The notes under the pieces: generated by a model | Databases searched by the model: none | Told to the model about the DNA's origin: nothing | Seen by the model: the letters and a program-made list of their open reading frames with translations, nothing else | Part shown: positions 36,201 through 43,831 of the stretch, in pieces | Numbering within the stretch: position 1 is the stretch's first letter | How the letters are laid out: the number at the start of each line of letters is the position of its first letter | Program-made: the position numbers and the translations under genes | Assembly (NCBI GenBank): GCA_025464445.1 | Contig: JAODLY010000031.1 | Coordinates: 1-53,887, forward strand | Origin: Rhodoglobus sp. | GTDB taxonomy: Bacteria; Actinomycetota; Actinomycetes; Actinomycetales; Microbacteriaceae | Length of the DNA stretch: 53,887 bases | Reading direction: 5' to 3'

Positions 36201-36956
36201 TCAGAAGGTGCCCATCATCGCGCCGACCGCACCTTCGGTGAGCGAGGCGACGACCCTCGGCAGTGCCAGGAATACCACTCCGCCGAACATCACTGTGATG
36301 AGGATCTTGAGCGGGAAGCCGAGGGCGAAGGCATTTATCGCGGGCGCGACCCGGGTCAGGAGGCCGAGGCCGACATCCGCGAGGAAGAGCACAACGATCA
36401 TCGGGCCCGCGATCTGCACGGAGGCGAGGAAGAGCTGGGAGAACCCGCCGACGAGCGCGTCGGCGGATGGCGCGCGGTCGAGCACGACGTCCACGGGCAC
36501 CGCCGTGAATGTGCGCATGAGCCCGCCGAGCACGAGCTGGTAGCCGTCGGTCGAGAACAGCAGCGCGAGCGCCGCCATGTGGAACAGGCGCGTGAACTGC
36601 GCGCCGTTCACCATCGCCTGCGGGTCGAAAGCCTGGGCGAGCTGGAAGCCGCCGAACAGATCGATGAGATTGCCAGCCGACTGCACGGCAGCGAAGGTGA
36701 TGAAGACGAGAAAGCCCATGAACAGCCCGATGATGAGCTGCATCACGATTGCCACGAGGAACTGACCGGTGTCGAGGGCGGTGTAGCCCTGCGTGACGAG
36801 GGGAGAGATCGCGATGGCCAGCGCGACCCCGAGCATCGCCTTGATGCGGGCGGGGAATCCGGCGTAGGAGAAGGGCGGGGCGATGATGAGGAACGCCGTG
36901 ACCCTGACGCCCGCGAGCATCACCGCCTCGAGCCATCCCGCGTCGAGCCCGAACAC
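36201..36956 (-). CDS. fliR: Flagellar export protein FliR
   Basis: FliR is part of the FliPQR export core. The 251-residue protein is largely hydrophobic with six helices, and shows RVTAFLIIAPPFSYAGFPAR at the start and the conserved GGFQLAQAFDPQ region in the middle. The GTG start lies one base after the fliQ stop. Order fliO-fliP-fliQ-fliR-flhB-flhA is the conserved one. Confidence 0.94.
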   Translation of the reverse strand: MFGLDAGWLEAVMLAGVRVTAFLIIAPPFSYAGFPARIKAMLGVALAIAISPLVTQGYTALDTGQFLVAIVMQLIIGLFMGFLVFITFAAVQSAGNLIDLFGGFQLAQAFDPQAMVNGAQFTRLFHMAALALLFSTDGYQLVLGGLMRTFTAVPVDVVLDRAPSADALVGGFSQLFLASVQIAGPMIVVLFLADVGLGLLTRVAPAINAFALGFPLKILITVMFGGVVFLALPRVVASLTEGAVGAMMGTF

Positions 36957-36957
36957 C

Positions 36958-37230
36958 TCACGTTCCGATCAGCTGTGGGATGAGGGTGAACAGCGACTGG
37001 GTGAAGGTGATCATCTCGGCGATCATCCACTGGCCGCTGATGACGAGGGCTGCGGCCACGGCGACGACCTTGGGCACGAACGAGAGGGTGACCTCCTGGA
37101 TCTGGGTTATCGACTGGAACACGGAGATCGCGAAGCCGACAACCAGCGCGGTCACGAGCATGGGCGCGCCGAGCTTGGCGGCCACCACGAGCGCGCGCAC
37201 TCCGATATCGATGACGAGAGCGGGATTCAT
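36958..37230 (-). CDS. fliQ: Flagellar export protein FliQ
   Basis: FliQ has two membrane helices and joins FliP and FliR in the export gate. The 90-residue product shows KLGAPMLVTALVVGFAISVF and the signature SITQIQEVTLSFVPKVV, both diagnostic. Length is normal. It lies four bases after fliP and overlaps nothing. Confidence 0.95.
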   Translation of the reverse strand: MNPALVIDIGVRALVVAAKLGAPMLVTALVVGFAISVFQSITQIQEVTLSFVPKVVAVAAALVISGQWMIAEMITFTQSLFTLIPQLIGT

Positions 37231-37234
37231 CGCC

Positions 37235-38041
37235 TCACCCCGATCCGTAGCTGCCGACGAGGGCGGTGATGATGAGCCCCCACCCGTCGACGAGGATGAA
37301 CAGCAGGATCTTGAACGGCAGCGAGATCATCACCGGCGGCAGCATCATCATTCCGAGCGCCATGAGCCCGGCGGAAACGACGAGGTCGATCACCAGGACC
37401 GGCACGAAGATCACGAAGCCGATGATGAAGCCGGCCCGGAGCTCGGAGATCATGAATGCGGGGATGAGCGTCTGGATCTGCACATCGCTCGGCGACGCCG
37501 GGTTCGGGAGGTTCGCCGCCCTGGTCATGAGTCCGAGGTCTTCTTCGCGGGTGTGGGCGAGCATGAACTCCCGCAGTGGCCCGAGTGCCGCGTGCATGGC
37601 GGCGGTGAAGTCGATGTCACCGGCGAGGTATGGCTGCACCGCGAGGGTGTTCACGTCGGTGATCACCGGCCACATGATGAATATCGACAGGAACAGCGCA
37701 AGGCCGGCAAGCACCTGCGTCGGCGGGATCGTGGTGAGCCCGATCGCGTTGCGGGTCATCGCGAGCACGATGAAGATCTTGGTGAACGACGTCATCATGA
37801 GCAGCACCGCCGGCGCGACCGAAAGCACCGTAATACCCAACAGCACGAGCACGGATGACGCTGGCGAGCCATCCGGGCCGTTGATGCCCACGTTCACTAT
37901 GCCGTCGACGACGGGCGTGATCGGGTCTACCGGGGGGTCGTCCGCCGGCAGTGCAGCACCTGCCGTGAGGACCGTCACAGCTGCGATCGACGCGAAGACG
38001 ACCGCGCTGACTCGGCCGACGATCTTCGAGCGCCGCGTCAC
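37235..38041 (-). CDS. fliP: Flagellar export protein FliP
   Basis: FliP assembles the central pore of the export gate. The 268-residue protein starts with a signal-peptide-like helix, then has the family signatures MMTSFTKIFIVLAMTRNAIG and IPAFMISELRAGFIIGFVIF, and ends with LPFKILLFILVDGW. The GTG start overlaps the fliO stop by four bases. Confidence 0.96.
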   Translation of the reverse strand: MTRRSKIVGRVSAVVFASIAAVTVLTAGAALPADDPPVDPITPVVDGIVNVGINGPDGSPASSVLVLLGITVLSVAPAVLLMMTSFTKIFIVLAMTRNAIGLTTIPPTQVLAGLALFLSIFIMWPVITDVNTLAVQPYLAGDIDFTAAMHAALGPLREFMLAHTREEDLGLMTRAANLPNPASPSDVQIQTLIPAFMISELRAGFIIGFVIFVPVLVIDLVVSAGLMALGMMMLPPVMISLPFKILLFILVDGWGLIITALVGSYGSG

Positions 38042-38430
38042 GGGCGCAGGCTGGCGAACGCGCGACGCCAGGTGTCCGCGGAGAGTATCGACCCGGCGAG
38101 GGGGCCTTTCGCGGCCGCGATGGCGACAACCTTCTCCCCGGTCTCCGCTTCGAGTGCCTGGGAGAATGCTTCGGCAGGGGCGACCGGCGCGTCGGACGTG
38201 TGGAGGATCGTGACCGCATGCTCGGTCACGCCGAGAAGGAATCGCTTGCCGTCGACATCGATGACAGCCACCGACGCCTTGGCTCCAACCCCCTGCCGGC
38301 CGACCACGTTTATCGTCTTACCCGCCTTCGTGCGCACGCCTTTGCTGAGGCGGCGCTGGGCGAACCAGATGACCCCGAGCACAGCCGCGAGTGACAGCAG
38401 CACGCGAAGGGCGAGGAACAGGGTGTCCAT
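38038..38430 (-). CDS. fliO: Flagellar assembly protein FliO
   Basis: FliO helps FliP assemble. The 130-residue protein has one N-terminal helix (ALRVLLSLAAVLGVIWFA), a basic stretch (QRRLSKGVRTKAGKTINVV) and a small soluble domain with KRFLLGVTEHAVTILH, as is normal for FliO. Its ATG directly follows the fliN TAG without a base between. Sequence conservation of this family is low, so the call relies partly on position. Confidence 0.9.
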   Translation of the reverse strand: MDTLFLALRVLLSLAAVLGVIWFAQRRLSKGVRTKAGKTINVVGRQGVGAKASVAVIDVDGKRFLLGVTEHAVTILHTSDAPVAPAEAFSQALEAETGEKVVAIAAAKGPLAGSILSADTWRRAFASLRP

Positions 38431-39156
38431 CTAGAGGGCGGCCTCTGGGCTGTCGAGGATCCTGGTGATGCGAACCGCATAGTCCTGGTCGATCACGACG
38501 ATGTCGCCGTGGGCGATGAGCCTGCCGTTGAGCAGGATGTCGGCCGGCGTTCCCGCTGACCTGTCAAGTTCGACGACGGCGCCGGGCTCGAGTGCGAGAA
38601 GGTCGCGCACGGCCATGCGGGTGCGGCCGATCTCCACGGTGAGCGCCATCTCGACGTTGCTGATGCGGGACATGTTGCTCGGGGTGGCGATTACCGGTCT
38701 CTGCATGGCGCCCGCGTGCAGCCGGATGGCGAACCAGCCGATCGAGCCTGCCTGGGTGGTGAGCTCGAAGACGGCGGTGCCGGTCGCCACGACGAGCGCT
38801 GAGGCATCCGATTCCCGCACCTCGCCGAGCACGCCGACCCCGAGCGTGGCTGTCGCCGCCTCGAGGGCGGGCCGCACCATCTCCCCCGGCTCTGCAAGAG
38901 CCTCGTCGACGCCGGCAGCTTCGGCGAGCACCGAACGGTCGCTGAGTACGAGGGCCACATCGGCCGCACGCGCCCCGACGAATTCGGCGGCGAGTGCGAC
39001 GGTGAACGGGCCGGAGAGCACCTCGGGGGATGGATGGTGCACGACTGTGGGCCGCTCGGCACCTGGCAAGCTGTCAGCGAGTGCCTCGGCGGCGGCCACC
39101 TGCGCCGCGTAGTCGGTAGTCGTGCTCGCTGACGCCGTCGCTGTGGTGCTCGTCAT
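38431..39156 (-). CDS. fliN: Flagellar switch protein FliN with extra N-terminal domain (FliY-like size)
   Basis: FliN is part of the C-ring and sets rotation direction. The SpoA domain is residues 165-235 (NVEMALTVEIGRTRMAVRDL ... LNGRLIAHGDIVVID). At 241 residues it is twice the usual size: residues 45-155 form an extra domain (GPFTVALAAEFVGARAADVA ... GSIGWFAIRLHAG) comparable in size to the CheC-like part of FliY, though CheC active-site motifs were not recognised. The ATG at 39156 has AGAGG upstream; a 15-bp tandem repeat lies in front. Confidence 0.9.
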   Translation of the reverse strand: MTSTTATASASTTTDYAAQVAAAEALADSLPGAERPTVVHHPSPEVLSGPFTVALAAEFVGARAADVALVLSDRSVLAEAAGVDEALAEPGEMVRPALEAATATLGVGVLGEVRESDASALVVATGTAVFELTTQAGSIGWFAIRLHAGAMQRPVIATPSNMSRISNVEMALTVEIGRTRMAVRDLLALEPGAVVELDRSAGTPADILLNGRLIAHGDIVVIDQDYAVRITRILDSPEAAL

Positions 39157-39165
39157 GATGCCTCT

Positions 39166-39195
39166 GTGCCTGTCATAGTCGTGCCTGTCATTGTC
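39166..39195. repeat. 15-bp tandem repeat in the fliM-fliN gap
   Basis: GTGCCTGTCATAGTC (39166-39180) is followed directly by GTGCCTGTCATTGTC (39181-39195), two copies with one mismatch, between the fliM stop and the fliN start. It could shift the spacing and so the strength of fliN translation if copy number changes. No function is known. Confidence 0.6.
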
Positions 39196-39202
39196 GTGAT
39201 TC

Positions 39203-40117
39203 TCATAGTGATTCGTGGGTGTCGACGATGACGCAGGCAAGCTGCGACCCGCTCGCGCCCACTGCGGCGCGCGCCATCACCTGGCCTTCCACGGTGAAGT
39301 CGAGCGGGCGGTTCTTTGAGTGCGCGATGCGGATGACGTCGCCTTCCGCGAGCGCGAGTACGACATCCGGCCGCACACTCGTGGGCTGGAACTGCAGCGC
39401 CACACGCACCGGAACGCCATCGAGCTGCGCCCTCATGAGGTCGGCGGGCGATGTGTGGTCATTGCCCGTTGAGACGCCATCCGCCCTGTGCGTGAGGGCG
39501 ACTGCCGGAATGGCAAATGTCAGGCGCGACGCCTCTTCGCCGACAGTGAGCTCGAAGCTCGCGACGATCATCGCGTCGTGGGTGGCCGCGGCCTGCGCCG
39601 TCTGCGAGACATAGTGGATCGACTCGACACGGGTCGACTGCGGAAAGAGGTCTGCGAACGAGTAGCGCAGAATCTCCAGCGCGTCATCGACCAGGCGGGC
39701 GATGACCGCCTGCTCGACCGGCGAGAACTGACGTTCGGGGATGTCGCGCGCGCCGGCACCGCCGAGCATCCTGGCTGTCCACGCCAATGCCGGCCCGAGC
39801 GGCAGTTGGAACACGGCGCGCGCCTGCATCCCGTCGATCGAGCACAGCACCATCGCCGTGGTCGTCGGCAGGGACGACGCGTAGTCGTCATAGGTAGTCA
39901 TCGTCACGTCGATGACGGTCACGCGGCATCCGGTGCGAAGCCGTGACGCTAGCTCGGTGTTCCACTGGCGCGCGAACGATTCGAGCCCGGCGAACAGGGA
40001 CCTGGCCTGCTCGCGCGGGAGATTCATGGGGCGGGCGAAGTCGTATGGCTCGAGATCGAGCGGCTCGTGGGGTTCGCGGGCGCGCGCGTCAACCGCAGAC
40101 ACCATCTGAACCGTCAT
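39203..40117 (-). CDS. fliM: Flagellar switch protein FliM
   Basis: FliM is the middle C-ring protein that binds CheY-P in most bacteria. The 304-residue protein contains the CheC-like middle domain (AVLCSIDG ... LGGAGARDIPERQFSPVEQA) and the C-terminal SpoA domain (VRVALQFQPTSVRPDVVLAL). The N-terminus (MTVQMVSAVDARAREPHEPL) lacks the LSQDEIDALL-type peptide used for CheY-P binding. No ribosome-binding site precedes the ATG, and the upstream promoter places transcription within about 3 bases of it, suggesting a leaderless message. Confidence 0.92.
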   Translation of the reverse strand: MTVQMVSAVDARAREPHEPLDLEPYDFARPMNLPREQARSLFAGLESFARQWNTELASRLRTGCRVTVIDVTMTTYDDYASSLPTTTAMVLCSIDGMQARAVFQLPLGPALAWTARMLGGAGARDIPERQFSPVEQAVIARLVDDALEILRYSFADLFPQSTRVESIHYVSQTAQAAATHDAMIVASFELTVGEEASRLTFAIPAVALTHRADGVSTGNDHTSPADLMRAQLDGVPVRVALQFQPTSVRPDVVLALAEGDVIRIAHSKNRPLDFTVEGQVMARAAVGASGSQLACVIVDTHESL

Positions 40118-40125
40118 ACGCCGAA

Positions 40126-40152
40126 CTATCGGACGATGTTGTGCCCGCGTTA
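40126..40152 (-). promoter_or_regulatory. FliA/WhiG-type (sigma-28) promoter of the fliM block
   Basis: On the minus strand TAAC (40152-40149), a 15-base spacer and TCCGATAG (40133-40126) match the TAAA-N15-GCCGATAA class in 3 of 4 and 6 of 8 positions. Transcription should start about 40119, almost at the fliM ATG (40117). The element shares CTAACGCGGG at its -35 end with the flgB promoter. Confidence 0.75.
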
Positions 40153-40175
40153 GCAGCGCGACCCCAGATATTGGG

Positions 40176-40991
40176 CTATCCCGAGGGGGCGTTCACGACC
40201 GTGGGGATGAGGGCGGCCGCGGCAGGCGGGAGATTCGTCTGCAACACGATGTCGACGCGGCGGTTCAGCGCCGCATCCCCTGCGGAGGGTCGTGCCGAAC
40301 CGAAACTCACCGAGGAGATCCTCGCCGGGTTGATGCCGTCGGTCTCGACGAGGTACCGCAACACGGCGGTGCTCCTGGCGCCCGCCAGCTCCCAGTTTGT
40401 CGCGTACGGTGCACCAGCCGGAGTCGTGTCGGCGTGGCCTTCAACACTGATGTCGTTCGGTTGTGCGGCGAGCACGGGGCCGATGGTCTCGATCGTCGCG
40501 AGCGCTGCAGGAAGCAGCTCGGCCCGATTGAGGTCGAAGAAGGTCTGGCCGCCCGACAGTTTTATGGTGAGCCCGCGCTCATCGATAGTGAAGGCGACCT
40601 GGTCGCCGAGGCCCTGCGCATCGAGCCCTGCGGTGATCTGGGCCGCGACCGCCTTGAACGTTGCCACCTCGTCTTTTGCGAGCTCGAGGCTCGACTGGTC
40701 CGTGACATCGGAGGTGAAGCCGATGCCCTCCTTGTTGACGTATTGCGGCTCGACTATCACGCCGACAGCGGAGTCGACATTCGTGCTCGGGGTCGTGCCG
40801 AAGCCGGTGGCGAGGGAATCCCTGAGCTGTGCGTACTTGTCGGCGTCGATGCTCGACATCGCGAAGAGCACAAGGAACAGGCACATCAGCACTGTGATCA
40901 TGTCGGCGTACGAAACGAGCCACCGATCGTCGGCGTGGCCCTGCTCGTGATGGGCGCCGCCTCGCTGGCTGCGGCCCCTCCGCCCGCTCAT
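40176..40991 (-). CDS. motB: Flagellar motor stator protein MotB
   Basis: MotB anchors the stator to peptidoglycan and forms the ion channel with MotA. The 271-residue protein has the helix WLVSYADMITVLMCLFLVLF with the essential aspartate at residue 30, and a C-terminal OmpA-like peptidoglycan-binding domain (VEGHADTTPAGAPYATNWEL, GARSTAVLRYL). The plug region follows the helix. It overlaps motA by four bases (ATGA). Ion specificity (H+ is usual) cannot be decided by eye. Confidence 0.95.
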   Translation of the reverse strand: MSGRRGRSQRGGAHHEQGHADDRWLVSYADMITVLMCLFLVLFAMSSIDADKYAQLRDSLATGFGTTPSTNVDSAVGVIVEPQYVNKEGIGFTSDVTDQSSLELAKDEVATFKAVAAQITAGLDAQGLGDQVAFTIDERGLTIKLSGGQTFFDLNRAELLPAALATIETIGPVLAAQPNDISVEGHADTTPAGAPYATNWELAGARSTAVLRYLVETDGINPARISSVSFGSARPSAGDAALNRRVDIVLQTNLPPAAAALIPTVVNAPSG

Positions 40992-41770
40992 GCAGCCTTC
41001 GGAAGGGATGCTGCCTTCGGAAGGGCATGCTCGGGAACGAGGGCACGCAGGCGCTCACCCAGCACCCGCGGCTGGCTGCCGGCCTGGAGGGCGAGCACCC
41101 CTTCCACGAGCAGGGTCATGCGCTGCAGGTCGAGTTCGGCGAGCCTGGTGAGCCTGGTGCCGATCGGCAGCCAAAGGAAGTTGGCGGAGAGCACACCCCA
41201 CAGCGTCGCGACGAACGCAGCGGCGATCGAATGGCCGAGCTCGCCCGGACTGGAGAGGTTCTCGAGCACATGGGTGAGGGAGACGACGGTGCCGATGATG
41301 CCGATGGTGGGCGCGTAACCACCCATGGTGGTGAAGAACTTGGCGGAGGATCGCAGCGTTCGCTCGTGGGTGGCGACCTTGTCCTCGAGCATGATCGCGA
41401 GATCCTCGGCATCGAGCCCGTCGGCCACGCCCTGGAGCGCCGACTTCAGGAACGGGTCATCGAGCTTCTCCGCCTCCTGCTCGAGTGCGAGGAGCCCCTG
41501 ACGCCTGGCGACCTCCGCGAGTGCGACGACCTGGTCGATGGTCTCCTGGGGTTTGACCCTGACCCCTTTGAACGCGCGCGGGATCGACTTGACGGCGAGG
41601 ATGGCATCCGGGATCGTCGCGCTCGCTATGCCGACGGCGATCGTAGCTCCGAACACGAGCACCATCGGGCCGGGAAGCAGCAGCGCCGTGAGGCTCGCCC
41701 CTTCTATTGTCATCATGCCGAACAGCGCCCCGAAGGCGATGAGCATGCCGATTATTGTCGCGGGATCCAT
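40988..41770 (-). CDS. motA: Flagellar motor stator protein MotA
   Basis: MotA surrounds the MotB dimer and contacts FliG. The 260-residue protein has four membrane helices, a large cytoplasmic loop between helices 2 and 3 (VKPQETIDQVVALAEVARRQ ... HERTLRSSAKFFTTMG) and GGYAPTIGIIGTVVSLTHVL. The family proline in helix 3 (APTIG) is present. The C-terminus duplicates a short unit (LPKAASLPKAA). Its ATG shares a base with the flbD stop. Confidence 0.95.
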   Translation of the reverse strand: MDPATIIGMLIAFGALFGMMTIEGASLTALLLPGPMVLVFGATIAVGIASATIPDAILAVKSIPRAFKGVRVKPQETIDQVVALAEVARRQGLLALEQEAEKLDDPFLKSALQGVADGLDAEDLAIMLEDKVATHERTLRSSAKFFTTMGGYAPTIGIIGTVVSLTHVLENLSSPGELGHSIAAAFVATLWGVLSANFLWLPIGTRLTRLAELDLQRMTLLVEGVLALQAGSQPRVLGERLRALVPEHALPKAASLPKAA

Positions 41771-42060
41771 CAGCGCACCCCGCTGGAGGCCCCGACGGGC
41801 TTCTTGCGCTCTGAGGTGAGCGGCACGACACCGCGCAGCGGCGAGGCCGGGCCCTCGAACACGGGCATGGCGCGAGCCCTGGCTATGACGGCGGCCCGGT
41901 AGCCAGCGATCATCTCGATGACCTGGTCCATGCTCTCGGTCACGATGTAGCTTGTGCCGCTGACGAGCGTCAGTGTCGTGTCAGGGCTCGACTGGATGCG
42001 CTCGATGAGGTCAGGGTTGACCGCAAAGCGCGTGTTGTTGAGTCGCGTGACCACGATCAT
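41770..42060 (-). CDS. flbD: Flagellar protein FlbD
   Basis: FlbD-family proteins are small proteins of unclear role found between flgE and motA in many flagellar operons. The 96-residue product starts MIVVTRLNNTRFAVNPDLIE, followed by IQSSPDTTLTLVSGTSYIV and MDQVIEMIAGYRAAV, all typical. The ATG at 42060 has GGGGGA seven bases upstream and is chosen over the longer open frame. The C-terminus has about 30 extra residues. Confidence 0.93.
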   Translation of the reverse strand: MIVVTRLNNTRFAVNPDLIERIQSSPDTTLTLVSGTSYIVTESMDQVIEMIAGYRAAVIARARAMPVFEGPASPLRGVVPLTSERKKPVGASSGVR

Positions 42061-42077
42061 GGTGAATCCCCCGTCCG

Positions 42078-42093
42078 GCCGCGAACACGCGGC
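42078..42093 (-). repeat. Hairpin in the flbD leader
   Basis: GCCGCG (42078-42083) and CGCGGC (42088-42093) form a perfect 6-bp stem with a four-base loop immediately upstream of the GGA-containing ribosome-binding site of flbD. It lies inside the predicted leader downstream of the sigma-28-type promoter and may influence translation. Confidence 0.45.
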
Positions 42094-42104
42094 GTTAGTC
42101 TCAA

Positions 42105-42131
42105 CTGTCGGTTGAGGGATCATTCGTGTTA
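42105..42131 (-). promoter_or_regulatory. Candidate FliA/WhiG-type promoter of flbD-motAB
   Basis: TAAC (42131-42128), a 15-base spacer and ACCGACAG (42112-42105) share geometry and core CCGA-AG with the fliM and flgB elements, but match the consensus less well (5 of 8 in the -10). Transcription would begin near 42098, leaving a leader of about 38 bases. It lies in the 114-base gap after flgE. Confidence 0.55.
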
Positions 42132-42174
42132 GCCATCTGGCGTACCCCATTCGGGGCTTTTCTCTGTACCCCGA

Positions 42175-43350
42175 TTAGCGTTTCAGGTTGGTCAGCTCCT
42201 GCAGCACCTCGTCTGATGTGGTGATGATGCGGGCATTCGCCTGGAACCCGCGCTGGGCGACGATCAGGTTGGTGAACTCCTGCGAGAGGTCGACGTTGGA
42301 CATCTCGAGTGCGCCCGCGGCGAGCGATCCGATGCCGGCAGTGCCTGCTGTGCCGACGCTGGCCGACCCCGAGTTGATGGAGGTGCGGTAGGTGGATCCG
42401 CCCGCCTTCTCCAGGCCACCGGGGTTGACGAAGGTCGCGAGCGCGATCCGGGCGATCGGGTCGGTAGCACCGTTGCTGAACGATCCGACGAGCGTTCCGT
42501 CCTTCGAGAGGGAGAATGACTGCAGTGTTCCCGGTTCCCGGCCGTTCTGGCTGTCCAGCTTGACGGTGTTGAGTCCCGCGTATCCGGTGATGGTGGTGAA
42601 GTCCACAGTGACGCCGTTGACAGTCATCGTCGAACCCGTGGCGTTGATAACACCGCTCGTGAACGTGATGGCGCCGTTGACTGTCGTGGTGCCGTCCGCG
42701 GCCGCCACGTCCCATCCGGCGGCGGTGCGCGTGAATTTCATCGAGACGGTGCGGAGATCGCCGACCGCGCCGTAGACGTCGATGTCGCGTGTGACGATAT
42801 CGCCGGTCGCCGCGCCGGCCGGCAGGTTGCCGGAGAGCTTGGCGATGGTCGTCTGCACCGCAGGGGCGACGGCGTTCTCCGGCAGCACGATGTTGCCGAT
42901 CCCGCCAGGAGTCGGGTTGATGACGCCGGCGATCGCGGTCCAGCCCTGCACCACCGAACCGTCAGGGGTGACGAGTTGCCCCGATGCGTCGAAGGAGAAC
43001 GATCCAGCGCGGGTGTAGAGGTTCTCGCCGGCCGACTGCACCATGAAGAACCCGTTGCCGGAAATCATCATGTCGGTCGAACGTCCCGTCGCCTGCGAGG
43101 AGCCCTGCGCGAAGTTCGTTGAGATGGCTGCGACCCGCACACCGAGGCCGATCTGGGCGGGGTTGCTGCCGCCGGTCTCGGCCTGGGGTCCGCTCGCGCC
43201 CTGGGTGAGCTGCGAGAGCGTGTCCTGGAACTGGGTCGCCGACGCCTTGAACCCCGTGGTGTTGACGTTGGCGATGTTGTTGCCTGTCACGTCGAGCATC
43301 GTCTGGTGGGATCTCAGTCCCGAGATTGCCGAATAGAGAGCGCGGAGCAT
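42175..43350 (-). CDS. flgE: Flagellar hook protein FlgE
   Basis: FlgE builds the hook. The 391-residue protein has the N-terminal rod/hook signature LYSAISGLRSHQTMLDVTGN followed by NIANVNTTGFK, and the C-terminal SNVDLSQEFTNLIVAQRGFQ, which form the two coiled-coil ends. The middle D1/D2 region is Thr/Gly/Ala-rich. AAAGG lies eight bases before the ATG. It follows flgD by 15 bases. Confidence 0.95.
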   Translation of the reverse strand: MLRALYSAISGLRSHQTMLDVTGNNIANVNTTGFKASATQFQDTLSQLTQGASGPQAETGGSNPAQIGLGVRVAAISTNFAQGSSQATGRSTDMMISGNGFFMVQSAGENLYTRAGSFSFDASGQLVTPDGSVVQGWTAIAGVINPTPGGIGNIVLPENAVAPAVQTTIAKLSGNLPAGAATGDIVTRDIDVYGAVGDLRTVSMKFTRTAAGWDVAAADGTTTVNGAITFTSGVINATGSTMTVNGVTVDFTTITGYAGLNTVKLDSQNGREPGTLQSFSLSKDGTLVGSFSNGATDPIARIALATFVNPGGLEKAGGSTYRTSINSGSASVGTAGTAGIGSLAAGALEMSNVDLSQEFTNLIVAQRGFQANARIITTSDEVLQELTNLKR

Positions 43351-43365
43351 GTGATGTGCCTTTCT

Positions 43366-43800
43366 TTAGGAAACTGGGGAGACTGATGCGACACCGGAGA
43401 TGGCGTCGAGGCGGATGCTTTGGTCACCGACGGTCACCATGGGGATGGAGTCCGCGAACGACACGGAGGTGGCCGCGCCGGTGTGGGCAACCCCGTCCGC
43501 GCCGGTGTAACTGACCTGCTTGCCGATGAGGCCGGAGGCCGCCATCCGCATCTGCAGCGAGAAGTTCTCCTGGTTCACCGAGGTCAACGAGGTCAGTTGC
43601 TCCATGCTGGCCAGCTGGGTGGTCTGGGCCATCATGTCGTTTGTGCTCATGGGGGAGCTCGGATCCTGGGCGCGCAGCTGAGCGACGAGAAGCTGCAGGA
43701 ACATCTCGCCATCGAGTTTCTGCGTGCCATTCGTCGTCGTGCTGCCCGTGACAGGCGGCGTGGTGCTGCTTGCCCCGACTATCGCGTCGATCGATGTCAT
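43366..43800 (-). CDS. flgD: Flagellar hook-capping protein FlgD
   Basis: FlgD caps the growing hook. The 144-residue protein has the conserved KLDGEMFLQLLVAQLRAQDP and DMMAQTTQLASMEQLTSL; the C-terminal Tudor/FnIII-like part is short (about 55 residues), so the protein is at the small end of the family (usually 140-230). The ATG at 43800 has GAGGA eight bases upstream. Confidence 0.94.
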   Translation of the reverse strand: MTSIDAIVGASSTTPPVTGSTTTNGTQKLDGEMFLQLLVAQLRAQDPSSPMSTNDMMAQTTQLASMEQLTSLTSVNQENFSLQMRMAASGLIGKQVSYTGADGVAHTGAATSVSFADSIPMVTVGDQSIRLDAISGVASVSPVS

Positions 43801-43831
43801 TTGGCGTGTCCTCTTTTCGTGGTGTCGTGGC

